Positions 47,450-57,468 are shown, counted from the stretch's first letter. The stretch is DNA of 64,000 nucleotides from Scheffersomyces stipitis CBS 6054 (GCF_000209165.1 NC_009046.1:1302001-1366000); one strand, 5' to 3'. Program-made: numbers and translations. The notes: a model not told the origin generated them from the letters alone.

Positions 47450-48220
47450 GCGTGTCTGTGATAAAACGGATGGATATGTTTACTTATAGGTAATAAAGGT
47501 GTTCAAGTCTGTTTGTAGATTCTGGAGAGTTGAAATTTTCAGAGATTCGCGCTTTTACAATTTAAGAGTAAAGGAAGGATTTCATAGTTACGAATCGTGA
47601 AGAGCCTCACCATTAAGAGATTATGGAAAAAGACAGTAGAAAGTTCCAAAGAAAATACAAGCATAGCTAGAATTGTTATTAAGTTCTGAGAATGAAGTTT
47701 GTAAAGATTCCTATAGTTAAGACTTCAAAGTTAAGACTTCAAAGGTAAGACTAATAGCTAGAATCGCACTTTGTTTAACAGAGTCAAGAGTCCTACAGTA
47801 GTCGTAGAAGAGAATTATAAACTATGAGACATCAAGACTTAATGGCATAAAGCTACAAAGAACCACCAGGAGCATTATAGTGGATAATATTTTATTTAGA
47901 CTTCATCGAGCTTCCCATAGTAAAGATTCTAGTTCTAGCTTCTGTCGCCTCTCATAGTGAGTTATCATACCTCTCACCTAGTTAATTCTCTAGGCTATTT
48001 CATATTCTACGAAGTTATCATTGTTTCATGATGTGCCACTCGTTGCACTCTTGTGCATCATATTGTATCATCTTTCTGGTCATCAGACCTCAGAACTACA
48101 AAACTTCCAGAACCTCTCAAATATCTTTTATTGGCTTATATACAACAGGCAGCGCCCTATGAACAGAATAGTAATAAATACACTTGCTGCTACCCAAGCA
48201 GCATACGCCGTTCTATCGAC
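47450..48220. other. intergenic region between the bromodomain gene and TIM9
   Basis: No gene. A tandem 14-mer (AGTTAAGACTTCAA twice) lies at 47715-47742. Otherwise AT-rich, containing the bromodomain gene promoter and the TIM9 3' flank. Confidence 0.6.
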
Positions 48221-48775
48221 TTATTTTTGCATGCTTTGCATCAACATGGCACTAGAAATGTTAGTAAAATTCTCATGCAAAAGTCTCAATTTGATTTGGA
48301 ATCTGAAATCTGAAATCTGAAATCAAGCTGAACGACCTTTGGACATCGTTGTTGCATCAAGTAGTCTTAAAACACAAGGCTACTGACACTGATCTTCACA
48401 CTTTCACGATCAATAGATAGTGATAAACTTCAAGTAAATCTAAACATAAATTTAAAGATATGTCTTGATCACTCTCACTCGATGGCTATATGATGATTTC
48501 AGATGTTCAATATCAATCTTGAATAGATAATTTGTTACTTACTTTTGTTCCTGGAATCTCTGGCCAACACGTTCAGAATGCTTCAAGAACTTCTCAGAAC
48601 ATTTGGCAATACAACTGGTTTCCTTGGCCGACAAGTTGGCAGAAGTGAAGTCATTGACACAGTCTTCAAAACATCTGGAAACAAGGTTGGAGTACAAGTT
48701 CATGAAGTCCTTCATTTGCTTTTGTTCAACAATCTGTTGGAACTCCTGTTGCTCCTTGACATTTAATTGGTCCAT
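48221..48775 (-). CDS. TIM9: mitochondrial intermembrane-space chaperone Tim9, two exons
   Basis: Small Tim protein that forms a hexamer with Tim10 and escorts hydrophobic precursors across the intermembrane space. Exon 1 (48543-48775) carries the twin CX3C motifs CFEDC and CIAKC and ends at RVGQRFQEQ. Read straight on, the frame would stop after one more codon (78 residues), but a GTAAGT donor lies exactly there. On the minus strand a perfect TACTAAC branch site and TTTCTAG acceptor lead to exon 2 (48221-48251), which adds [10 protein letters not shown] and a stop. The spliced protein is 87 residues, the same as S. cerevisiae Tim9, and restores the family C-terminus (FQEQNA). The start is ATG 48775. 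Confidence 0.95.
48252..48542 (-). other. TIM9 intron (291 nt)
   Basis: Donor GTAAGT at 48542-48537, branch TTTTACTAACA about 15 nt before the acceptor TTTCTAG ending at 48252. Exon 1 leaves two bases (AA) and exon 2 supplies T, giving Asn. The intron contains a tandem ATCTGAA repeat (48301-48324). Confidence 0.93.
48301..48324. repeat. ATCTGAA tandem repeat inside the TIM9 intron
   Basis: Three copies of ATCTGAA plus ATC, period 7. Probably slippage; no role assigned. Confidence 0.7.
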
Positions 48776-49110
48776 CTTTGCTGTAGTGGTCTTAGCTTAT
48801 AAGAGTTCAATACTGGAACAGAAACTTATTTGCCCTTGATTTCTCCAGACTTAAGTCTTCCTGGAAAATTTGATGTCCTGCAGGCACCAAATTCTTACGT
48901 AATGAATGATTCATACGATTGCAAAATTCATGGTTTGCAAGACGGCTTGATCAATGTAAAGCATTTCCGTGACAAATGGAAAATGTCTATAATATGACAT
49001 GCTTGATACGATCTATGAAATTTGCATAAAAATTTGAAGTAACACCAAAAAATTGTCATGAATCTATTATGTTCTATTCACAAGACACCACATAAATCAT
49101 CTATATACAA
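48776..49110. other. TIM9-SLM5 intergenic region
   Basis: 335 bp holding the TIM9 promoter and the SLM5 3' flank. Nothing else seen. Confidence 0.6.
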
Positions 49111-50646
49111 CTAACAATGACAGGATTGAGGAACTCTGGGGAATGGTATCACTTCCTTGACGTTTTCCATTCCCGATAAGTATGCTATCAACCGCTCAAA
49201 TCCCATGCCAAATCCTCCATGAGGTACTGTACCGTTTTCACGGGTAGATAAATACCATTGCATTTCGTCAAGGTTCATATTTCTGTTTTTCATTTCTTCC
49301 ACAAGATTATTGTAGTTATGCTCTCTCATGGATCCTCCTACGAGCTCGCCTATTTCAGGCAATATCAAGTCGTAGCATGCCACTGTTGGCCTCTGCGGAT
49401 CGAAGTTCTTGGACTTGGGCATATAGAAGGGCTTCTCGGCAGTAGGGTAATCGGTGATAAATACTGGCGATTTGAAATATTCTCCAGCAAGCCACTTCTC
49501 ATGAGGAGTCTGGATAGAATCCCCCCACTGCAAGCGATTTTTCAGTCTTCCTTTGTTCATGACTCTGTTAATAATCTCAACTGCCTCGGTATAAGTGATG
49601 GATGGCCACAGTGCTTCACTCAAGACAGTATCCCATCTATTCTTCATCAACTCTACATCTTCCTTGTTGAATCGTGAACCAAGAAGATCTACAGCTCCGC
49701 CAGAAATACTGCTGTCATTGCAAGACTGCTTCAAAGAGTTGGCAACGTGTCTAATCATATCTTCAGTGAAAGAAGTCAACTGGTTCAAGTCGCCCAAGTA
49801 GCATATTTCGGCTTCCAACATCCAGAACTCGCTCAAATGGCGATTGGTATTGGAGTCTTCGGCTCTGAAACAAGGAGTCAAAGTCCATACTCGATTCAAC
49901 GACAACGCCAACACTTCCAAGTGGAGCTGTGTTGATACCGTCAAATAGGTGGATTTTCCAAAGAAGTGATCTTCAGACAGCAAAGTCGTCTTGTTTCTAC
50001 TTTCATTGAGCTTAGACAAAGACTCTACAGAAAACTGCTCACCAGCACCCTCACAGTCTGAGCTGGTGATGAGTGGTGGCACTACCTTGGTGAAGCTGTT
50101 GCCGTTGAAAAATTCAAACAACAGTGATTCTACAAATGATCTGAAACGAAGCAAGGAAGCCAACGTTGAAGTTCTGTGTCTCAATGTCGGATGGTTTCGC
50201 AAGAACTGGTACGACAGCGACTTCTTCTGGATAGGATACTGCTCCGAAACATCTCCAACTACACGAAGGCTATGTGCCACATCTTCAAAATTGTAGACAA
50301 TCTCATAATCTTGAGTTCCCTGAGACTCTACCCATTTTCCTTGAACCTGAATGCTCTGTCCGACTTTCAATTGTAATTTAGATAGCACTTCTAATGGATT
50401 TTTCACTATCACGTTCAAGCTCAAATGGGCTGAGCCGTCCGACAAGTCGATGAACCCGGCACTCTTGCCCTGTCTAATTGACTTGATATGACCCTGAGCT
50501 AATATCGTTGAGTCTGGCAGTGGTGGATTAGCTAGTAAGTCCTTGATGGTAGGAGTAAGTGAAGAAAAGTACTTTTGAGAGTGAAAAATCGAACGAAAAA
50601 TTGGCAAACGCCTGTACTGTCTGGAAGTTTTGAAAAGTTGATTCAT
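49111..50646 (-). CDS. SLM5: mitochondrial asparaginyl-tRNA synthetase
   Basis: 511 residues. Class IIb synthetase charging mitochondrial tRNA-Asn. The first 30 residues (MNQLFKTSRQYRRLPIFRS) form a typical basic mitochondrial presequence. An OB-fold anticodon domain follows (about 45-130), then the class II core with motif 2 CFRAEDSNTNRHLSEFWMLE (about 259-280) and motif 3 GGFGMGFERLIAYL (about 476-490). S. cerevisiae Slm5 is 492 residues. The ATG at 50646 gives the presequence directly. It is divergent from HIS2 and lies about 5 kb from its cytosolic counterpart DED81. Confidence 0.92.
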   Translation of the reverse strand: MNQLFKTSRQYRRLPIFRSIFHSQKYFSSLTPTIKDLLANPPLPDSTILAQGHIKSIRQGKSAGFIDLSDGSAHLSLNVIVKNPLEVLSKLQLKVGQSIQVQGKWVESQGTQDYEIVYNFEDVAHSLRVVGDVSEQYPIQKKSLSYQFLRNHPTLRHRTSTLASLLRFRSFVESLLFEFFNGNSFTKVVPPLITSSDCEGAGEQFSVESLSKLNESRNKTTLLSEDHFFGKSTYLTVSTQLHLEVLALSLNRVWTLTPCFRAEDSNTNRHLSEFWMLEAEICYLGDLNQLTSFTEDMIRHVANSLKQSCNDSSISGGAVDLLGSRFNKEDVELMKNRWDTVLSEALWPSITYTEAVEIINRVMNKGRLKNRLQWGDSIQTPHEKWLAGEYFKSPVFITDYPTAEKPFYMPKSKNFDPQRPTVACYDLILPEIGELVGGSMREHNYNNLVEEMKNRNMNLDEMQWYLSTRENGTVPHGGFGMGFERLIAYLSGMENVKEVIPFPRVPQSCHC

Positions 50647-51024
50647 GGTCGCATTGGATATAAAGAGAGTGTGGTCTATGGTAGCTGCTTTCTGCCTGTG
50701 ACGGGTGCAAAGAATGAAAAATTGTGATCGTAGCAGTAGATCAAATATAAGCCGGAGAATGAGACCTCGCTAAATTTACTGGTCCGATAATTATTATAGC
50801 GAGCGACACCCCCATAAGGATCCAGAAATATACCCACTATAAGAAGAGAAATCATCTCTGTTTGAAATCACCCAAAATGACTAAAATCCATCGTATATCT
50901 TAAATTTGGACATTGACAGCTTTCATATATTTCCATACTGGAAGCTGTCTTTATTTGACATGAATATTCATTTCTTCTTACAACGAATCTCTTTTCACTT
51001 TATAATTACTGAACTATTTCCACC

Positions 51025-51073
51025 ACTAATTTCTCGCTATTCTCACTTTTCTCCTGAACTATTTTCTCGCTAT
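51025..51073. repeat. direct repeat carrying two TTCTCGCTAT motifs
   Basis: ACTAATTTCTCGCTAT (51025-51040) and ACTATTTTCTCGCTAT (51058-51073), one mismatch, 33 bp apart. The core is the reverse complement of ATAGCGAGAA, also found before ProRS and in the HBS1 intron. Confidence 0.65.
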
Positions 51074-51088
51074 CTCTCGTCACTATTT

Positions 51089-51095
51089 TGACTCA
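51089..51095. promoter_or_regulatory. Gcn4-type site before HIS2
   Basis: Perfect TGACTCA, 136 bp before the HIS2 ATG. Histidine genes are classical Gcn4 targets under amino-acid starvation; function here is inferred. Confidence 0.6.
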
Positions 51096-51101
51096 TCCAC
51101 C

Positions 51102-51134
51102 ATGACTACAGCAGTAACTTTTCTCTTGATCTAG
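51102..51134 (+). other. upstream ORF in the HIS2 leader
   Basis: ATG in strong context (CCACCATGA) followed by nine codons (peptide MTTAVTFLLI) and TAG. It ends 96 nt before the HIS2 start. If inside the transcript it would lower or regulate HIS2 translation. The site begins only 7 bp after the TGACTCA element, so transcription may instead start downstream of it. Confidence 0.35.
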
Positions 51135-51230
51135 TTGCAAATCATAATTCTTCATTTCAAACATTTTCTTCAACTCTCCACAATTGCAGCCAAAACTCTG
51201 TCAATTATAGCCAGCTGCCTTTCCTCCCCA

Positions 51231-52199
51231 ATGCATTCTCACCACTCCCACAGTGGAGATTACGTAGCGCATGCTGTGGATTCTCTAGATTCCATTGTAC
51301 AATTAGCACACTCCCGAGGCTTCACCATATTCTGTCTCACAGAACACATGCCACGATTGGATTCCAAGTTCATCTACCCTGAAGAATACGATCTCAAGTA
51401 CACTGTGACCGACTTGTCAGACACTTTTGTCCGTTACTTGGCTCACGCTGCCAAGTTGCAACTACATTATAGAAAAACTACCCTCAAGATTCTTGTTGGA
51501 TACGAAGTAGAAGGCATAAATGAAGCTCATATCGAATATTCCAAACAGGTTATGGAGACAAATAAGAACATCGTCAACATGACCGTAGGATCAGTTCATC
51601 ACGTCCACGAAATCCCTATCGACTTCGATGTGGAGCTGTGGCTCCAGGCTCGAAATGCTACAACAGAGAAAACTACCAGAGCCTTGTACAGAGACTACTT
51701 CTCACTCCAGGGGAAAGTGATAGCGAGACTCCAGCCAACGGTGGTCGGTCATTTCGACTTAATACGATTGTTTCTGCCTCAAAACGAAATCGACCCTTCC
51801 ACGGGGAAAAAGCTAGAAGACGTAGACATCCAGATTGATTGGCCAGAAGTCTGGAACTTAATCGTAGAAAATATTAAACGGGTCAAAAGTTACGGGGGCC
51901 TCTTTGAACTCAACTCTTCTGCTATAAGAAAGGGCTGGAATACGCCATATCCAAAAAAAGACATCGCTGAAGCTATCATTCAATATGGTGGTGCCAGATT
52001 CTGCCTTTCGGATGATTCTCATGGGCTTAAACAAGTCGGATTAAATTACCATAAAGTATGGCAATATATCACTGATACTCTCAAATTGGATACTATTTAT
52101 AGTCTTGACCTTGATGAGAAGAATAATACCATTGTGGTTGCACACCTGGTAGAAATACTCAGCGACTCACAGTTCTGGAACCACTATAAAGAAATATAG
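51231..52199 (+). CDS. HIS2: histidinol-phosphate phosphatase His2
   Basis: 322 residues. PHP-family phosphatase that converts L-histidinol phosphate to histidinol in histidine biosynthesis. The metal-binding PHP motifs are clear: MHSHHSHSGDY at the very start, CLTEHMPR (about 40), TVGSVHHVH (about 156) and later acidic/His residues near FCLSDDSHG. The S. cerevisiae protein also begins MHSHHSHSG, which fixes the start at 51231 although the frame is open further upstream to a TTG. A TGACTCA site, TTCTCGCTAT repeats and a uORF lie in its leader region. Convergent with ProRS, 131 bp apart. Confidence 0.94.
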   Translation: MHSHHSHSGDYVAHAVDSLDSIVQLAHSRGFTIFCLTEHMPRLDSKFIYPEEYDLKYTVTDLSDTFVRYLAHAAKLQLHYRKTTLKILVGYEVEGINEAHIEYSKQVMETNKNIVNMTVGSVHHVHEIPIDFDVELWLQARNATTEKTTRALYRDYFSLQGKVIARLQPTVVGHFDLIRLFLPQNEIDPSTGKKLEDVDIQIDWPEVWNLIVENIKRVKSYGGLFELNSSAIRKGWNTPYPKKDIAEAIIQYGGARFCLSDDSHGLKQVGLNYHKVWQYITDTLKLDTIYSLDLDEKNNTIVVAHLVEILSDSQFWNHYKEI

Positions 52200-52330
52200 A
52201 CAAATACATACTTAAAAGTTTAATACCTAAATAACTTTGTAACTACATTCTACTCTTCAAATTTATTCTATACATCGTTTATTCATGCCACGTAGTCTGG
52301 ATACAAACAACAAGATTATTACTTACAGGA

Positions 52331-54400
52331 TTAGTATGATCTACCAAACATACAGTAGGTGATAGCAGGCTTGTCACACTTCACACACTTTTGGCCTGGC
52401 TTCAACTCAGGCTGTTCCTTAGGAATACACAACGACTTGGCACCCATGGATGGAGCCTTTTCGTCGACTTCTTCTTCTTCTCCATCGTCCTTGGTGGCAG
52501 AAGAGTCCTTGATGTCATCTTCACACTCACTGTCTCCACACCATGGAGAAACAATCACGTTCTTGGAGTTCAATGTAGGAACAAAGTCCTTCCAGTCTTC
52601 AACAACAATACGGTGTTCGTTGAAGTCATTTCTAGCCTTTTCCAACAAACCCTTTTGCATCTCTTCCAATATCTCAGGAATGCGCGTTTCCAATTCAGCC
52701 AACTTGACAGTGTACTTGGCACCGTTGTCACGTCTAACCACAGTAGCTTGTTCAGAAGACAAGTCCTTTGGTCCAAACTCAATACGCAATGGAACACCCT
52801 TCAATTCCCATTCAGCAAACTTCCAACCTGGAGTGTAAATGTCTCTGTAGTCTCCGATAGCTCTAACATCGACAGCCTTCAATCTGGCTTCAATGTCAGC
52901 AGCACCGTCGTTGATGGCCTTTCTTTGTTCATCAGTGGTCTTTGAGGTCAAACCAACTGGAATAACAACGGCTTGGGTTTGAGCTACTCTTGGAGGCAAG
53001 ACCAACCCCTTGTTATCAGAATGGGTCATCACCATCACACCAATAACACGAGTGGATAAACCCCAAGAGTTTTGGAAGGCAAACACTCTTGGCTTATCAG
53101 CCCCATCAGGGTTCTCGACCGAGATGTTGAACATCTTGGAGAAGTTAGTTCCCAAGTGGTGCGAAGTAGCACCTTGAATACCTCTTCCAGTGGCAGCAAT
53201 GAAACCTTCAACGGTAGTGGTGTAATCACCACCAGCAAACTTCTCGTTTTCGGTCTTTTTACCTTTGACAACTGGAACAGCCAATAACTCTTCGTAAATG
53301 CGCGCGTACAAGTCGAGAATCTCATCGACCTCCTTAGCAGCTTCTTCCTTAGTCAAATGGGCAGTATGACCCTCCTGCCACAAGAATTCACGGGTTCTCA
53401 AGAATGGTTGTGGGTGCTTGAATTCCCATCTAACGACTGAGTTCCATTGGTTCAACTTCAATGGCAAGTCTCTGTGGGAACGGATCCATTTGGAGTAGTA
53501 TGGGTACATGACGGTTTCGGATGTTGGTCTAATGGCGATGTGTTCGTCCAATTCCGAGTTTCCGGCTCTGGTTACCCAGGCGACTTCGGGAGCAAATCCC
53601 TCAATATGGTCCTTTTCCTTTTCCAACACTCTTTGCGAGACAAACATGGGGAAGTAAGAGTTCTGGACGCCCATCTTCTTGATGTGCACATTGAACCAAT
53701 CCTGGATGGTTTCCCAGACAGCATAGGAATTTGGTCTCAAGATGTAACAACCAGAGACATCGTAGTAGTCCAACATCTCACCTTTAGTGACGACTTGTGA
53801 GTACCAAGACGAGAAGTCCTTGGCCTTGTCGACAGTGATACCAATCAACTTGGCGTCTTCCAAAGCAGCATCCTTCTTAGCGTCTTTCTTTGCGGAATTC
53901 TTCTTGGACTCTGGCTTTTCAGCAGCAACAGAACCAGAAGCAAGTGCAGCAGCTTCAGCAGCAAAGTCAACAACGACAGTTTCGATACCAGTTGACTTCA
54001 AGTATTCGACAGCAGTGGAAGCTTTGAGGGCAGCGGCTCCTGACTCGGTGACAAGTGAAAGAACCAATTCGTCATCGGCGTTGGCAATTTGGGAGTCCAA
54101 TACGATCTTGATTTTGCCAGCCAACAGCTTGTCCAAGTTAGCGATTGAGACCTCTTTAGGGGAGACCTTGAAGAATTCGACAACCAAGTCTTCTTTGGCC
54201 ACACGAGGCTCCTTGACAGCAGCAGCTTTGGCGAGAACGTTGGAGGGTGTTTCGGTGGATTGAAGAGCGAAAAGAAGAACTGGCACGGGAACAGCAGTTT
54301 TGGCAGTCTTGGGCTTGAAAACGACCGTCTTGGTTTCTACAGCAGACGAGTCGGCCACGGTGGCCAATGACAAGGCAGCCAATGAGGAAGCTAAGGCCAT
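52331..54400 (-). CDS. cytosolic prolyl-tRNA synthetase
   Basis: 689 residues. Charges tRNA-Pro in the cytosol (S. cerevisiae YHR020W, 688 residues). A thioredoxin/YbaK-like N-terminal part and a Lys-rich linker (about 165-185) precede the class II core: [34 protein letters not shown], then [20 protein letters not shown] with motif 2. The C-terminal domain ends [10 protein letters not shown], the family's terminal Tyr, with Cys residues for zinc (KCVKCDKP). The frame is open with an ATG at 54679, but the extra 93 residues come from a pyrimidine-rich leader and have no counterpart, so I start at 54400. A TTCTCGCTAT motif (gene orientation) lies about 195-200 nt upstream. Confidence 0.94.
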   Translation of the reverse strand: MALASSLAALSLATVADSSAVETKTVVFKPKTAKTAVPVPVLLFALQSTETPSNVLAKAAAVKEPRVAKEDLVVEFFKVSPKEVSIANLDKLLAGKIKIVLDSQIANADDELVLSLVTESGAAALKASTAVEYLKSTGIETVVVDFAAEAAALASGSVAAEKPESKKNSAKKDAKKDAALEDAKLIGITVDKAKDFSSWYSQVVTKGEMLDYYDVSGCYILRPNSYAVWETIQDWFNVHIKKMGVQNSYFPMFVSQRVLEKEKDHIEGFAPEVAWVTRAGNSELDEHIAIRPTSETVMYPYYSKWIRSHRDLPLKLNQWNSVVRWEFKHPQPFLRTREFLWQEGHTAHLTKEEAAKEVDEILDLYARIYEELLAVPVVKGKKTENEKFAGGDYTTTVEGFIAATGRGIQGATSHHLGTNFSKMFNISVENPDGADKPRVFAFQNSWGLSTRVIGVMVMTHSDNKGLVLPPRVAQTQAVVIPVGLTSKTTDEQRKAINDGAADIEARLKAVDVRAIGDYRDIYTPGWKFAEWELKGVPLRIEFGPKDLSSEQATVVRRDNGAKYTVKLAELETRIPEILEEMQKGLLEKARNDFNEHRIVVEDWKDFVPTLNSKNVIVSPWCGDSECEDDIKDSSATKDDGEEEEVDEKAPSMGAKSLCIPKEQPELKPGQKCVKCDKPAITYCMFGRSY

Positions 54401-54593
54401 GATAGAGGAAGAGGAATGAAGACTTAATAGTAAGAAAAGATCAAAGAAAAAAGTGAAGGTTGGCTGTGAAAAGTTGATTGAGCTAGAATGAGACGAAATC
54501 AAAATGAATTTTTCGCACCGAAAAAAAAGAGATAGCTGGGAGAGAAAATACGCTGAGAGAGAGCCGCTACAGAGAGAGAAAATACTGCAAAAT

Positions 54594-54603
54594 ATAGCGA
54601 GAA
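54594..54603. promoter_or_regulatory. ATAGCGAGAA motif before ProRS
   Basis: Ten-base match to the motif also present at 22450 (HBS1 intron) and, reversed, at 51031 and 51064 (HIS2). It lies 194-203 nt before the ProRS ATG. Confidence 0.45.
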
Positions 54604-55414
54604 CGGAAGTGAGAGTGCTCTGAGTGTATTGGTGTAAGATGGGGATAGATGGTGAATACCAGCAAGAAGCTACAGACATATACTAGCGATAGGCATTGTT
54701 GAGTAGAGATTAGGTGTCTTAACGAACTCTTCTTTTTTTACACTGAGAATTTTGTCCGTGTACTTTCTTAGTGGTGGTGTCTACCACAGCACTTGTCCAG
54801 CAAAAACCACCCATTATAATCAATTGAATGACTTCATTGAAGATTCATAATCTATTTTCCTTGGCCATTTGAGATACAGAAAGTTCAGAATCGGTTTTTA
54901 CGATATTCCTCTAATACGCAAATTAGCAGCTCTGGATGAAGAAGCAGTGCCCAGAGCAACAAATTTGCACCCAAATCAGAACATTGAAACTTGTAATCTA
55001 CCTTCTGCAACTACACCCAATGCAAACAATAGGTCATGCAGTGACAATGCTGGTGAAATATAATCCCAAAAGTCTCACTTTTACGTATTGTTTGAACCAT
55101 TTGCAATTCTCATTTCAATGCTGAGAGTGAACTACTTCTGGAAGTCTGGACAAGAAAGTTGTTTAGGAAATGACAGTGATGACAAAATACTATATTCAAT
55201 CACTGTGTGCATTTGATTAATGCCGTAGTAAAGACTACGAATCCAATTGTAGAACTGGTTGGCTTTTCACTGAAGTAGAGCTTCTCTCTTTGGTTTCTCA
55301 CTTCAGATGCTTTATTGAGCATCCGTGACTTGTATAGCGGTGTCACAGGGTGACTAACCTGACAACAATACTGTATATCCTCTATCTGAACATGTCAAAA
55401 TGGGTGAAGGGTAA

Positions 55415-55455
55415 TGAGTCACTCGCTTATGGCTTCCAGAACACCAGTTGACTCA
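55415..55455. promoter_or_regulatory. two Gcn4-type sites before DED81
   Basis: TGAGTCA at 55415-55421 and TGACTCA at 55449-55455, both perfect, 352-392 bp before the DED81 ATG. They may also serve the divergent ProRS gene. Function inferred from motif. Confidence 0.5.
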
Positions 55456-55806
55456 ATCACGACTAGCAAGTTCTCGCTAAGAAGCCCCTTTTCTGTGTTA
55501 CCATATTTGATGTTGTTCGCAATCCAATTGAGACACAAGAGAATTCAACAACAAATTACAGATGATGCATTTGTCAACATAGCCATCATCAACGTATAAC
55601 TGCCAATTCTGACACTGTCATCAAATACTCCATCTCTATCTCGTCTTCACTCTTTATCTCTCTCTCAGTAATCCTCAGAACACTATGACGCATTTTTTTG
55701 CACCCCATACAGGAGTGAAAAATTCCAAAATCTTTATCTTCAACATTATTCACATATAAGCCGTTCAATTCCTCTGTACTATATTTCATTTTGGCACCCA
55801 ACAATC

Positions 55807-57468
55807 ATGTCCAAAGTATATGTTAACGAAAAAGCCGGTACGGACGACTCAGCTGCTGGGTTCGGTACCGAAGAAAAGCCATTTCTCACGCCTGCCTATG
55901 CTTCCTACTCCCTGCCAGAAGCCACCATCTACCTCTACAAGCAGGTAGAAGAGTCCGAAGAGTTCGCCTATGTCGAGATTTCTGCCTCTGCTTTAAAAAA
56001 GGCCAAGAAAGGTGCTGACGGAATCAAGAAGAAGTTGGAAAAACAGGCCAAAGCAGCCGAAGAACAAGCTAAAAAAGCCGAGGAACAAGCTAAGAAGCTT
56101 GCTGAATTGGACTTGATCAAAATCGTTGAAGACGAAAAGTTGCCAGCTGCTAAGAAAATCAAATTGAGAGCCATCCAAGAGAACTTGGAAACAAGAGTTG
56201 CCGTCCAAGGTTGGGTTCACCGTTTGAGATTGCAAAAGGGTGTAGCTTTCATAACCTTAAGAGACGGTACTGGCTTCATCCAGGCTGTCTTGTCAGGTGA
56301 CTTGGCCAAAGCCCGTCAGACTCAGGAATTGACCATTGAGTCCACTGTAGTTATCAAGGGAGTTATTTCCAAGTTGCCTGAGGGCAAGTCTGCACCTGGT
56401 GGTGTAGAATTGAAGGCCGATTACTATGAGGTTGTAGGCTTAGCTCCTTCTGGAGACGAATCCTTTACCAACAAAGCTCCGGAAAACTCCGATCCTTCAT
56501 TATTGTTGGACCAGCGTCATTTAACGTTGAGAGGTGAGACTTTATCAGCTGTAATGAAAGTCAGAGCTTCCTTGTTGAGGGCTATCAGACGTTTTTTCGC
56601 TGAGGAAGGTTTGTTGGAAGTAACTCCTCCTTGTATGGTTCAAACCCAAGTAGAAGGTGGATCTACTTTGTTCAAGATGGACTACTATGGCGAGGAAGCA
56701 TACTTGACCCAGTCATCGCAATTGTATTTGGAAACATGCTTGCCAGCTCTTGGTGACGTATACTGTGTCCAAGAATCTTTCCGTGCCGAAAAGTCCCATA
56801 CCAGAAGACATCTTTCTGAGTACACCCATATTGAGTCTGAGCTTGCTTTCATAGAATTTGACGACTTGTTGTCACATTTGGAACGTCTCATCACCAAAAC
56901 AGTACAATACGTACTTGAAGATGAAGTTGCTGGTCCTTTGATCAAGCAGTTGAACCCAGACTTCCAACCTCCAAAGACGCCTTTCTTGAGAATGGAATAT
57001 ATCCATGCTTTAGAATGGTTGAACGAACACGGCATTCCAAACGAAGAAGGTGAAAAGTTCAAGTTTGGTGACGATATCGCTGAAGCTGCTGAACGTAAGA
57101 TGACTGACACCATCGGAACACCCATCTTGTTGATCCGTTTCCCTGTTGAAATCAAGTCGTTCTACATGCAAAAATGCAAAGACGATCCAAGAGTCACCGA
57201 GTCTGTTGATGTATTAATGCCAAACGTCGGTGAAATCACTGGTGGTTCTATGAGAACTTACGACTACGACGAATTGATTGCTGCTATCAAGAGAGAAAAG
57301 TTGGACTTAGACTCCTACTACTGGTTCACTGACCAGAGAAAGTACGGTACCTGTCCTCATGGTGGTTATGGATTGGGAACTGAAAGAATTTTAGCTTGGT
57401 TGTGTGATAGATTCACAGTTAGAGACTGTTCCTTGTATCCTAGATTCACCGGTAGATGTAAGCCATGA
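55807..57468 (+). CDS. DED81: cytosolic asparaginyl-tRNA synthetase
   Basis: 553 residues, the same length class as S. cerevisiae Ded81 (554). Charges cytosolic tRNA-Asn. Residues 60-100 form a Lys/Glu/Ala-rich helix typical of eukaryotic AsnRS. The OB-fold anticodon domain starts near VAVQGWVHRLR (about 137). The class II core has motif 2 FRAEKSHTRRHLSEYTHIE (about 325-344) and motif 3 GGYGLGTERILAWL (about 518-531). The gene ends KP after FTGRC. The ATG at 55807 starts the conserved MSKVYVNEKAG-type N-terminus. Strong codon bias. Confidence 0.95.
   Translation: MSKVYVNEKAGTDDSAAGFGTEEKPFLTPAYASYSLPEATIYLYKQVEESEEFAYVEISASALKKAKKGADGIKKKLEKQAKAAEEQAKKAEEQAKKLAELDLIKIVEDEKLPAAKKIKLRAIQENLETRVAVQGWVHRLRLQKGVAFITLRDGTGFIQAVLSGDLAKARQTQELTIESTVVIKGVISKLPEGKSAPGGVELKADYYEVVGLAPSGDESFTNKAPENSDPSLLLDQRHLTLRGETLSAVMKVRASLLRAIRRFFAEEGLLEVTPPCMVQTQVEGGSTLFKMDYYGEEAYLTQSSQLYLETCLPALGDVYCVQESFRAEKSHTRRHLSEYTHIESELAFIEFDDLLSHLERLITKTVQYVLEDEVAGPLIKQLNPDFQPPKTPFLRMEYIHALEWLNEHGIPNEEGEKFKFGDDIAEAAERKMTDTIGTPILLIRFPVEIKSFYMQKCKDDPRVTESVDVLMPNVGEITGGSMRTYDYDELIAAIKREKLDLDSYYWFTDQRKYGTCPHGGYGLGTERILAWLCDRFTVRDCSLYPRFTGRCKP

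Larger units (their letters stand above)
50647..51230. other. SLM5-HIS2 divergent promoter region
   Basis: Contains a TAGCGAG word at 50797-50803 and CTCGCTA at 50766-50772, two TTCTCGCTAT motifs (51031, 51064) within a 16-nt near-perfect direct repeat, a Gcn4-type TGACTCA (51089-51095) and a 10-codon uORF (51102-51134) before HIS2. Confidence 0.65.
54401..55806. other. ProRS-DED81 divergent region (1.4 kb)
   Basis: The ProRS leader is purine-rich on + with a 12-bp direct repeat GAGAGAAAATAC (54540-54551, 54574-54585) and ATAGCGAGAA at 54594-54603. Toward DED81 there are two TGACTCA-type sites (55415-55421, 55449-55455) and TTCTCGCTAA (55471-55480). No gene is supported; the minus-strand frame 55589..55804 lies against the DED81 start and looks incidental. 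Confidence 0.6.

Noticed and set aside
48021..48320. + strand 99-codon ORF opposite TIM9
   Set aside because: Antisense to TIM9 exon 2 and its intron; no codon bias or recognisable motif.
51135..51230. 32-codon upstream extension of HIS2
   Set aside because: It begins at TTG, and the conserved N-terminus MHSHHSHSG starts at ATG 51231.
54401..54679. 93-residue N-terminal extension of ProRS from ATG 54679
   Set aside because: It derives from a pyrimidine-rich leader, gives a Ser/Phe/Leu-rich peptide without family match, and the ATG at 54400 gives the usual 689-residue length.
55589..55804. minus-strand 71-codon ORF next to the DED81 ATG
   Set aside because: Starts at TTG in the listed form, overlaps the DED81 leader and has no homology I can name.
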